In this document: positions 1-5,435 of the stretch, in pieces
Layout of the letters: each line of letters opens with the position of its first letter
How positions within the stretch are numbered: position 1 is the first letter of the stretch
Notes under the pieces: generated by a model
Told to the model about the DNA's origin: nothing
Databases searched by the model: none
The model's input: the letters and a program-made list of their open reading frames with translations, nothing else
Made by a program: the position numbers and the translations under genes
NCBI GenBank assembly: GCA_945283395.1
Contig: CALYQH010000104.1
Span: forward strand, 1-5,435
DNA length: 5,435 bases
From: an uncultured Ventosimonas sp.
Lineage (GTDB): Bacteria; Pseudomonadota; Gammaproteobacteria; Pseudomonadales; Pseudomonadaceae
Direction of reading: 5' to 3'

Positions 1-184
1 TATCAATGTATTAGCGAAATATTATTGATAAATTTTTGCATATTATGAAAGGATTATATTGTAGAAATAAGCTTAAGGGCAAAGGTTTTGAACCAAAAGG
101 TTTTTTATTTTTTATTTTGCAAACTAAGCACCTTTAACATCACATAGATTATTTCTTTTTTCTACAAATAATAGCCTTTTATAT
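1..184. other. AT-rich region without a recognisable gene
   Basis: No convincing coding sequence is seen. The frame of the downstream fragment is open from 128, after a TAA at 125-127. Its translation there is low-complexity, with no ATG or ribosome binding site, so the true 5' end of the following gene relic is absent or degraded. A 30-codon frame at 45-137 lacks a Shine-Dalgarno sequence and resembles nothing I know. The only structure noticed is the weak hairpin plus T-rich tract at 91-116. Confidence 0.6.
91..116 (+). terminator. weak possible terminator hairpin
   Basis: AACC (91-94) and GGTT (99-102) can pair around an AAAA loop, followed directly by a T-rich run (101-116). The stem is only 4 bp, so this could easily be chance in AT-rich DNA. 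If real it would end a transcript entering from the left. Confidence 0.2.
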
Positions 185-682
185 TTGTTTACCATTTCTA
201 TTACAGAGGTTATAGATGAGCTATACACAACTAAAAAAAATATTATCTTAGACGAGATAAAAGTTAAAAAAAGTATCTCTTGGATAAAGAATCAACAAAA
301 TAATAATGGTGCTTACACAACAGTTAATGACCTTGTATCACCTGAGCAGTCTACCAGTGAAGCCTTAAGTACATTTCATGCTTTAGAATTAATTTTTGAC
401 AAGTCTCAAGCTAAAGCACTTACTTTTTTAAATATGTCTTCTGATGAGAATACAGAATTCATCGCACGTCGTATTATAGCTAATGCCGAGCAAGAAAATG
501 ATAATAGTAGCTTAGTTCTTCAACTTAAAACATATCAGAACCAAAATGGGGGATTTGGTTTTATACAAGGTTTTGATAGTTTTACATTAGATACTGCTTG
601 GGCTTTGAAAGCGTTAGCTGCTGATGGGCAAGCTAGAAGTAGCGAAGCTAATAGAGCCATTACATGGATTGTGTCTCAACAG
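185..682 (+). pseudogene. fragment of a prenyltransferase/squalene-oxidase-repeat protein
   Basis: The roughly 166 residues translated here show two copies of the alpha/alpha-barrel repeat typical of the prenyltransferase/squalene-oxidase superfamily. The first is SWIKNQQNNNGAY near residues 32-44. The second is YQNQNGGFGF near 117-126, followed by the helix DTAWALKAL at 136-144. A third repeat begins as AITWIVSQQ (158-166) and is cut off where transposase sequence starts. Similar repeats occur in large secreted bacterial proteins of unclear function and in terpene cyclases. The cyclase catalytic DxDD motif is not visible, so I would not call an enzyme. The only start is a TTG at 185 with no ribosome binding site and no signal peptide. 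Both ends of the original gene appear lost, and no continuation is found beyond the transposase remnant. I am confident of the repeat family, less so that nothing is expressed. Confidence 0.65.
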
Positions 683-1051
683 CATGTAGTGGGCGTATCA
701 AGAGATACCTTTTATCATTATCAACAAGTTGTAGAACAAGGCGATATAGATTCATTGATTGCAAAAAGTTGAGGAGCCACTAATTTAAACAAGAGAGTGG
801 CTGAAACAGCAGAGAAGACAGTACTGACTAATGCTATAGAATTCCTGCTGATGGCCAGCACCGAGCCAGTAATGAGTTAAGGAAACAAGGTGTTTTTGTT
901 CCAGGTGGAGGTGTTTGTTTTGTATGGTTAAGAGATAATTGAGAAAATTATAAGATGTCTCTGAAAGCATTAGAGAGTAAAGTAGCTTATTCTAAATGAT
1001 CAACAAATGGCTGCTTTAGAACAGAAAAAACAGGATGATCAAGCTTGTAGT
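683..1051 (+). pseudogene. degraded IS481-type transposase remnant
   Basis: Translated in pieces, this matches my memory of the N-terminal third of IS481-family DDE transposases. The helix-turn-helix stretch GVSRDTFYHYQ is in the same frame as the preceding fragment. After an in-frame TGA at 770-772, where an Arg is usual, comes NLNKRVAETAEKTVL (782-826). A one-base loss near 844-846 shifts the frame to ADGQHRASNELRKQGVFV (847-900) and VWLRDN. A TGA at 940-942 replaces the usual Leu, then ENYKMSLKALESKVA follows (943-987). A second frame change near 985-995 gives LNDQQMAALEQKKQDDQAC (992-1048). The first ~25-30 residues, the catalytic DDE domain and both IS ends are missing. The usual protein is about 340-350 residues, so only about a third is left. 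It is dead and cannot move itself. A minus-strand open frame across 785-970 is only its shadow. Confidence 0.85.
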
Positions 1052-1061
1052 GTGAGGGTCG

Positions 1062-1086
1062 TAACTTCCACTGGCGAAGTTATTTT
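1062..1086 (+). terminator. possible intrinsic terminator
   Basis: TAACTTC (1062-1068) pairs with GAAGTTA (1076-1082) as a perfect 7-bp stem with a 7-nt loop, followed by TTTT (1083-1086). The stem is low in GC and the T-run short. It would stop read-through from the relics before the transport operon. Confidence 0.35.
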
Positions 1087-1087
1087 A

Positions 1088-1117
1088 CCCTATTTTGCCT
1101 AAAAGGCTCTCATAGGG
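1088..1117. other. two-level hairpin
   Basis: CCCTAT (1088-1093) pairs with ATAGGG (1112-1117). Inside, GCCT (1097-1100) pairs with AGGC (1104-1107) around an AAA loop, giving a stem with an internal loop. No T-run follows, so it is not a standard terminator. It could be a leftover structured IS end or chance. Confidence 0.3.
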
Positions 1118-1120
1118 CAT

Positions 1121-1161
1121 TGTTAATTATTGAAAATGGCAAGATTAACTATTAATTAACA
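1121..1161. repeat. 9-bp AT-rich inverted repeat
   Basis: TGTTAATTA (1121-1129) and TAATTAACA (1153-1161) are perfect inverted copies 23 nt apart. It lies about 70 nt upstream of the likely -10 box. It might be an operator or simply AT-rich chance; nothing else supports a function. Confidence 0.3.
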
Positions 1162-1232
1162 GTTGCTTTTTAGAATGTATTATATTTTTGTAAAAAATCT
1201 AGCTATTTATAAGCAAATTGTTTTATATTTAT

Positions 1233-1238
1233 TATAAT
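1233..1238 (+). promoter_or_regulatory. likely -10 box of the transport operon
   Basis: TATAAT at 1233-1238 matches the sigma-70 -10 consensus exactly and lies about 40 nt upstream of the ATPase start. The -35 position holds only TAAGCA (1210-1215, 17-nt spacer), half matching TTGACA. The surrounding DNA is almost all A/T, so chance matches are common. Transcription would start near 1245. Confidence 0.4.
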
Positions 1239-1250
1239 ATTTTCTTTAAT

Positions 1251-1265
1251 TGAGAATTTTCATAA
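1251..1265. promoter_or_regulatory. weak Fur-like palindrome near the transcription start
   Basis: TGAGAATTTTCATAA matches 10 of 15 positions of the 7-1-7 Fur consensus (TGATAATCATTATCA) and contains the near-palindrome TGAGAATTTTCA. It would sit just downstream of the inferred start of transcription, where a bound Fe-Fur could block the polymerase. Iron control is expected for such an operon, but the match is mediocre and the DNA AT-rich. Confidence 0.25.
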
Positions 1266-1278
1266 ATAAGATATTTTA

Positions 1279-2004
1279 ATGCTTGAGGCTCGCAATCTTA
1301 CTGTTCAATTTGGTAAGAAGATTATACTTAAGGGAGTATCACTAACTATTAAGCCCAATCAGCGCACTGTTATTATTGGTCCTAATGTTAGTGGTAAAAC
1401 CACTCTATATAAAAATTTATTGTTAGATGGTGTTGCCTATGAAACCTTATCGTCACGACAGTTAGCTAGGGCTATTGCAGTAGTTTCACAGTCAGATAAT
1501 ATGGATATGCGATTACGAGTGAGAGATTATGTCGCGTTAGGTCAAATTCCATACCGAGGTTATCATACTCAGCAACAACAAAAGCAAATTATTGATAATG
1601 CCCTATTACAAACTAACTTGCAGTCGTTAGCTGATCTTTCTATTGCAACGTTATCAGGTGGGCAAACCCAGCGGGTCATTATAGCTAGAGCTTTAGCCCA
1701 GCAACCTAAGATGTTGATGTTGGATGAACCAACCAATCACTTAGATCCTAGAGCACGAAGTGATATTTTACAAACAGTTAAACAACAACAAATAACAACT
1801 GTAACTATTTTACATGATTTTTCGTTAATACCTGCTTTTGCTCAACGGCTAATAGTTATGAATCATGGCGCTATAGTTGCAGATGGTTCTATTGATGAGG
1901 TATTGACAAATAGTCTGCTTAATAAGGTATTTGGGATGAGTTGTTTTACTTTTTCTCATCCTAAAACAGGCAAACCTTTTATTGCTTTTGAGCCTTGCGC
2001 TTAG
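1279..2004 (+). CDS. iron-chelate-type ABC transporter ATPase with altered Walker A
   Basis: This is a cytoplasmic FecE/BtuD-like ATPase expected to power the FecCD permease encoded two genes downstream. It keeps the Q-loop (AVVSQ, Q71), signature LSGGQ (125-129), Walker B with catalytic Glu (MLMLDE, 145-150), D-loop (NHLD, 153-156) and H-loop His179 (LHD). Two oddities sit together. Walker A (34-41) reads GPNVSGKT, with Val37 (GTT, 1387-1389) where Gly is expected; GGT to GTT is one base change. Right after it, TLYKN joins directly to LLLDG, so about 11-12 residues (the usual LAGLLKPxxGxV segment) are absent. Walker A Lys40 to Q-loop Gln71 spans 32 residues against about 42-44 in FecE and BtuD as I remember them. 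At 241 residues the protein is also short for the family (about 255-265). The frame is otherwise intact. The ATG has only a poor ribosome binding site (TAAG, 1267-1270). Family call is sure; activity is doubtful. Confidence 0.85.
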   Translation: MLEARNLTVQFGKKIILKGVSLTIKPNQRTVIIGPNVSGKTTLYKNLLLDGVAYETLSSRQLARAIAVVSQSDNMDMRLRVRDYVALGQIPYRGYHTQQQQKQIIDNALLQTNLQSLADLSIATLSGGQTQRVIIARALAQQPKMLMLDEPTNHLDPRARSDILQTVKQQQITTVTILHDFSLIPAFAQRLIVMNHGAIVADGSIDEVLTNSLLNKVFGMSCFTFSHPKTGKPFIAFEPCA

Positions 2005-2007
2005 CTA

Positions 2008-2946
2008 ATGCAAAAATTACTTATTTTATTAGTGCTGTTATCAAGCTATGTGAGGGCCTATCCTGTAACAGTTGATAATTGTGGGCAGCCATTGGTGATT
2101 AGTAAAAAACCTGTGCGGATGATTACCCATGATGTAAATATAACTGAGATGGCTTTTGCTTTGCATCTACAGACTAGTATTATTGGTATCACAGGAGTAG
2201 CTGGTAGGAATAAGCGAACTAAGCAATTTGAGCAACAGCAAGGCGATATTCCTGTTTTAGCTAATAGATATGCGCCTCTGGAAACTATCTTAATTAACCA
2301 ACCTGATTTATTTTTTTCAGGTTGGGGTTATGGTATGAACTTAGGAGGTGCAGTTACCCCAGCGAACTTAAGAAAATATGGGATTAATACGCTGATATTA
2401 TCAGAAAGCTGTATAAGAATTAATCAGGCTAAATATAATCATGCAACAATGAATTATTTATATGATGATATGATAAGATTAGGTATTATTTTTGATAAAC
2501 AGCTAGTAGCAGCAAAACTAGTACAGCAATGGCAACAAAAAATAAAAGCATTGGGCCATTCCCTTATTGGACAAAAACCTTTACGCGTATTTGTGTACGA
2601 TTCTGGTCAAGATAAAGCGTTAACAGCAGGAGGTTATTCAATACTCACTGCTATGATAGCATCTTTAGGCAGTAACAATATTATGGATGATTTAGCTATT
2701 AATTGGGGCCGAGTTTCTTGGGAGGTTGTTGCTATTAGACAGCCTGAATTGATTATTTTAATTGATTATATGAGCCGTGATCATGTAAAAGACTCACAAA
2801 TTTTTTTAGAAAACCATCCATTGATGAAATTAACTCCAGCAGTAAGAAATAAGCGTTATGTGGTATTAAATTATTTAGAAGTTACTCCCAGTCCTTCTAA
2901 TATTGAGGGTATTGAGAAAATAGCAGAAGGAATTAGACAGCCATGA
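2008..2946 (+). CDS. periplasmic iron-chelate-type ABC substrate-binding protein
   Basis: This is a 312-residue periplasmic binding protein of the FecB/BtuF type (Pfam peripla_BP_2 fold as I recognise it). It should capture the ligand released by the outer-membrane receptor and deliver it to the permease. A short signal peptide (MQKLLILLVLLSSYVRA, likely cut after Ala17) lacks a lipobox Cys, so the protein is soluble rather than a lipoprotein. The mature N-terminus YPVTVDNCG and the motif THDVNITEM (40-48) start the first lobe. Cys25 and Cys135 (SESC) are the only cysteines I note and could form a disulfide. A long connecting helix (about 145-185) leads to the second lobe, beginning LRVFVYDSGQDKALTAGG (193-210). 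The start lies 3 nt after the ATPase stop, without a strong ribosome binding site, suggesting translational coupling. The substrate is not readable: Fe-siderophore, haem and cobalamin remain possible. Confidence 0.85.
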   Translation: MQKLLILLVLLSSYVRAYPVTVDNCGQPLVISKKPVRMITHDVNITEMAFALHLQTSIIGITGVAGRNKRTKQFEQQQGDIPVLANRYAPLETILINQPDLFFSGWGYGMNLGGAVTPANLRKYGINTLILSESCIRINQAKYNHATMNYLYDDMIRLGIIFDKQLVAAKLVQQWQQKIKALGHSLIGQKPLRVFVYDSGQDKALTAGGYSILTAMIASLGSNNIMDDLAINWGRVSWEVVAIRQPELIILIDYMSRDHVKDSQIFLENHPLMKLTPAVRNKRYVVLNYLEVTPSPSNIEGIEKIAEGIRQP

Positions 2947-3968
2947 ATTTGTTATTTAACCCTTTTCGCCGTTTAATGATTATTCTTATAATTTGTTTTG
3001 TATTAATGGTTTTGCTAGTGTTATTAAGTGTTATTTGGGGAACAGTTCAGATTCCCTTAAAAGATGTATTAGCTGTTTTTCAACTAGGATCTCCTGAAAG
3101 TAGTGCCAATAGGTTTGAAGTGATTCGGGCGATTATTCTTGAGCTACGTATACCTCGTGCATTGTTAGCTATTATTGTTGGAGCAGGTCTGGCAATGGTA
3201 GGTGCTATGCTACAGACTGTTACTCGTAATGATTTGGCTGATCCATTTTTATTTTGTTTGTCTGATGGTGCTGCTATGGGAGCAGTATTTGTTATCGTCT
3301 GTTGGGGAGGAGTGTTAGGTTCTTGGCTGCTGCCGTTAGCTTCGTTTATGGGAGGAATATTTGCTGCTCTTACAGTCAGTTGTTTATATCAGTTACAGAG
3401 TCATAAGGGTGTGGATAAACTAGTTATTTGTGGGTTAGCTATTTCTTTTTTATTAGGAGCTATTACTAATTATTTGATATTTTTAGGGGATCAGAATACG
3501 GCTAATACAGTACTCTTTTGGTCACTAGGTATTTTAGGGCGTGCTGAATGGGGAAATATTTTCATACCTTTTATCGGCGTTTTATTACTAATAGGCTTTT
3601 GGGGCTTTAATCATTTATCTTTAGATGCTTTGTTAGCCGGAGAAGAAACAGCCTCGTCTTTAGGTATTAACGTAGCCAAATTGCGCACGTTAATTTTTTT
3701 AATGTGTGCGCTTACTACTTCTACTATTGTTTCACTTACTGGGATTATTGGTTTTATTGGGCTTATGGTTCCTCATTTAGTCCGTCCGTTAACAGGGGTT
3801 CGTCATTTATATTTTATTCCAGCTGTTGCAATGGTAGGTAGTTTATTAATGTTATTGGGCGATTTAATTTGTAGATTAGTGTTAGCGCCCCAAGAATTGC
3901 CTTTAGGCATTGTTACTGCCGCTATTGGTGCTATTTTCGTATTATGTCTAGTTTTTCGAGCTCATTAA
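2943..3968 (+). CDS. FecCD-family ABC transporter permease
   Basis: This is a 341-residue inner-membrane permease of the FecCD/BtuC family, with about nine or ten hydrophobic segments from residue 11 to 338; it would act as a homodimer. Family landmarks are LRIPRALLA (68-76), RNDLADP (95-101, usually RNPLADP), the cytoplasmic coupling segment AGEETASSLGI (232-242) that contacts the ATPase, GFIGLMVPHLVR (270-281) and ELPLGIVTAAIGA (318-330). Small departures are Cys105 and Asp108 in DPFLFCLSDGAA, where LLGxSSGAA is usual, and IFV after the final IGA, where PFF is usual. Its ATG overlaps the binding-protein stop (ATGA), and AGAAGGA (2925-2931) lies 11 nt upstream as a ribosome binding site. It is the last gene of the operon. 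Unlike the ATPase it shows no gaps or lost core motif. Confidence 0.92.
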   Translation: MNLLFNPFRRLMIILIICFVLMVLLVLLSVIWGTVQIPLKDVLAVFQLGSPESSANRFEVIRAIILELRIPRALLAIIVGAGLAMVGAMLQTVTRNDLADPFLFCLSDGAAMGAVFVIVCWGGVLGSWLLPLASFMGGIFAALTVSCLYQLQSHKGVDKLVICGLAISFLLGAITNYLIFLGDQNTANTVLFWSLGILGRAEWGNIFIPFIGVLLLIGFWGFNHLSLDALLAGEETASSLGINVAKLRTLIFLMCALTTSTIVSLTGIIGFIGLMVPHLVRPLTGVRHLYFIPAVAMVGSLLMLLGDLICRLVLAPQELPLGIVTAAIGAIFVLCLVFRAH

Positions 3969-3981
3969 ACTTAAAGTTTGC

Positions 3982-4018
3982 ACCTCTGATTTTTAGCAAA
4001 AAATCAGAGGTAATTTTC
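3982..4018. terminator. strong intrinsic terminator between convergent genes
   Basis: ACCTCTGATTTTT (3982-3994) and AAAAATCAGAGGT (3999-4011) form a perfect 13-bp stem with a 4-nt AGCA loop. AATTTTC follows on the + strand, 14 nt after the permease stop. The A/T-rich base of the loop also gives T residues when read leftward, so it may end both the operon and the convergent receptor gene, whose stop codon is at 4021-4023. Confidence 0.85.
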
Positions 4019-4020
4019 TA

Positions 4021-5435
4021 TTAAAAGTTAATATCTAAAGCTAATTCAACTGATCTTGGTTTGCCTAGTACCCATTGTTTTCCACTGTTATAAGCTGCTT
4101 CTGCATAGATTTTGTCAGTGAGATTATAACCATGTAAACTCCAAGTAATGTTTTTATTCATTTTCCAATCTAATGAGGCATCCCACACGGTAAAGCTAGG
4201 AATTTTAACGTCATTAGCAGGATCATTGAAACGTCTTCCTACATAGCGTAAACCTGGCCGAACTGTCCAATCAGGTATAAACTCACAACTCAGCCAAGCA
4301 TTGGCTGCTTTCTCTGGAGTGCTGCTAGGTACATTCCCCCTTCTAGATATTCCTTTTTCATCAAATTTATTATAACGTGCTTTTAGCACCGTACCATTTG
4401 CATCAACTCTTACGGTAGGTAGAAGTTGTACAGCAAAAGCAAGTTCAATACCTTCAGATGATTGTTTACCTACTGGGGTACTAGTTTTTGTTACATCGTC
4501 ATAACTTAATAAATTGTTTTTTTCTATTTTATATAGCGCTAATGTCCATTCCGCTTTCTGATTCCATAGTAATTGCTTCATGCCTACTTCATACTGTTTA
4601 GCTTTTGTTAGGCCAAAATCTTTTTGAGCATCTGAAGTAGTTACAACTGCTGATAGGGGATCAGCAGCAGTAGCGTATTGCCCGTATAAAGAAAAATCTG
4701 GAGTAAATTGATAAACTGTTCCTAAACGCCAAGTAGCTTTATGCAGATTACTTGTCCATGAAGTATTGGGAGCTCTTTTATTATTACGTTGTAAATCAAA
4801 ATGATCATAACGAATTCCACCTAAAACAGACCAGTTTTCCAAAAGATATAGTTGATCCTCCATAAATAAAGAACCTTGCTTAGTGACTGTTTTAGCATTA
4901 ATCCGAGTAGGATTGGTAGTTCTCCAGCCACCAACATGAGTATCATGAATTGAAACAGAAGGCCCTTTAGCTGTATAAGGGGAGTTATTATCTACTGAGA
5001 AATCTATGCGGTTTACATCAAAACCTAGTGTTGTTTTATTTTTTAAATTAGCTAGATGATTATCAAAGGTAACATCGAAGCGATTGCCTATTTGTTTCTG
5101 ATCGTGGAGAATTTCATAATAGCCCTTTATGTCTAGTAAACTTGTTTTAGAATTCCAGTTATATTGTTCGGCATTTTTCCAATGACGTTTACTTTCTAAA
5201 TAATAAAGATTATTGCGAATAGTCATTTTATCGGTAGGCGTCCATTCTGAATTAAGTCTAATCCAAGTGTCTTTATAATCTAGTTTGGCACCATCTATAC
5301 GATAATTATTTTTACGAATAGATTGTTTTATTCTGTTATTAACAAGGGGAGTTCCTGCGTAAATAGAAGGATTTTGATGACCAAAATCATAAAATAAAGT
5401 CATATTAAAATCAATAGTTGGCTCTAATTTTAATG
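4021..5435 (-). CDS. TonB-dependent siderophore-type receptor, C-terminal part (5' end outside window)
   Basis: About 470 residues of the beta-barrel of an outer-membrane TonB-dependent receptor are present. The frame stays open through the right edge (LKLEPTIDFN precedes the first in-window Met at 5401-5403), so that Met is not the start. The signal peptide, TonB box and plug domain lie beyond the window. Family signs are alternating aromatic beta-strands, LYGQYATAADP (about 4659-4690), GIELAF, the RPGLRYVGRR strand, NLTDKIYAEAAYN (about 4084-4128) and the end strand GKPRSVELALDINF, whose last Phe is the usual barrel-assembly signal. These fit the siderophore-receptor branch. It should bring the ligand across the outer membrane using TonB energy for the convergent ABC operon. 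The exact ligand cannot be read. No frameshift is seen, and the family's usual size (about 700 residues) implies about 200-250 more upstream. Confidence 0.9.
   Translation of the reverse strand, partial: LKLEPTIDFNMTLFYDFGHQNPSIYAGTPLVNNRIKQSIRKNNYRIDGAKLDYKDTWIRLNSEWTPTDKMTIRNNLYYLESKRHWKNAEQYNWNSKTSLLDIKGYYEILHDQKQIGNRFDVTFDNHLANLKNKTTLGFDVNRIDFSVDNNSPYTAKGPSVSIHDTHVGGWRTTNPTRINAKTVTKQGSLFMEDQLYLLENWSVLGGIRYDHFDLQRNNKRAPNTSWTSNLHKATWRLGTVYQFTPDFSLYGQYATAADPLSAVVTTSDAQKDFGLTKAKQYEVGMKQLLWNQKAEWTLALYKIEKNNLLSYDDVTKTSTPVGKQSSEGIELAFAVQLLPTVRVDANGTVLKARYNKFDEKGISRRGNVPSSTPEKAANAWLSCEFIPDWTVRPGLRYVGRRFNDPANDVKIPSFTVWDASLDWKMNKNITWSLHGYNLTDKIYAEAAYNSGKQWVLGKPRSVELALDINF

Larger units (their letters stand above)
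1052..1278. other. non-coding gap between the gene relics and the transport operon
   Basis: No gene is recognised in any frame. The transposase likeness stops near 1051. The first half holds two hairpin-forming segments (1062-1086 and 1088-1117) and an AT-rich inverted repeat (1121-1161). The second half is very AT-rich and holds the likely operon promoter (-10 at 1233-1238) and a weak Fur-like palindrome (1251-1265). The left part may be remains of older inserted DNA, but I cannot identify it. Confidence 0.6.

Noticed and set aside
45..137. 30-codon open frame starting ATG on the + strand
   Set aside because: No ribosome binding site, low-complexity Lys/Phe-rich translation and no family likeness.
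185..187. TTG start giving a 195-residue intact protein
   Set aside because: No Shine-Dalgarno sequence or signal peptide, and the C-terminal part is transposase sequence, so the frame is a chimera of two broken genes.
785..970. 61-codon open frame on the minus strand
   Set aside because: It lies opposite the readable IS481 transposase remnant, resembles no protein I know, and is explained as a shadow of that sequence.
683..1051. Intact insertion sequence with terminal repeats
   Set aside because: The transposase lacks its N-terminus and catalytic domain, and no matching terminal inverted repeats or target duplication were seen at the edges.
1279..3968. Assignment as a haem-, vitamin B12- or citrate-specific transporter
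   Set aside because: FecE/FecB/FecCD-type proteins share these motifs across ligands, and nothing here decides the substrate.
5401..5403. ATG as true start of the minus-strand receptor
   Set aside because: The frame continues upstream to the window edge, and the protein from this Met would lack signal peptide and plug, which such receptors need.
1..5435. CRISPR array, tRNA, rRNA or riboswitch
   Set aside because: No regularly spaced repeats, cloverleaf or known riboswitch core was seen on either strand by eye.

Overview
The window is AT-rich DNA from a Gram-negative bacterium. An outer-membrane TonB-dependent receptor, a periplasmic binding protein with a cleavable signal peptide and a FecCD-type permease together imply two membranes. 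The proteins resemble gammaproteobacterial, Pseudomonas-like iron/siderophore uptake proteins, but the base composition is far more AT-rich than free-living Pseudomonas. A host-associated or reduced-genome gammaproteobacterium (for example an insect-gut Pseudomonadaceae member) fits best. This is an inference from composition and remembered family likeness, not a species call.

Left part (1-1278): a decayed region. An AT-rich leader with no gene is followed by a fragment of a prenyltransferase/squalene-oxidase-repeat protein (about 185-682). It runs in frame, without a stop, into an IS481-type transposase remnant (about 683-1051). The remnant lacks its first ~25-30 residues and the whole catalytic domain, and carries a nonsense codon, two frameshifts and a further stop. 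The open frame 185-772 is therefore a chimera of two dead genes. After it come a non-coding stretch with two possible hairpins, an AT inverted repeat, a good -10 box and a weak Fur-like palindrome.

Middle part (1279-3968): a tightly packed three-gene operon for binding-protein-dependent uptake of an iron-siderophore, haem/cobalamin or similar chelate. The order is ATPase, then a 3-nt gap, the periplasmic binding protein, an ATGA overlap and the FecCD permease. The ATPase keeps its Q-loop, signature, Walker B and H-loop. Its Walker A reads GPNVSGKT instead of GPNGSGKT, and about 11-12 residues normally found just after Walker A are missing. It may be inactive or unusual although its frame is open.

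Right part (3969-5435): a strong hairpin terminator separates the operon from a convergent gene. That gene encodes the C-terminal ~470 residues of a TonB-dependent siderophore-type receptor, and its 5' end lies beyond the window. The likely working scheme is that the receptor moves the ligand across the outer membrane, the binding protein carries it through the periplasm, and permease plus ATPase import it. I found no CRISPR array, tRNA, rRNA or clearly new system. The most notable features are the damaged Walker A region and the IS-fused gene relic.
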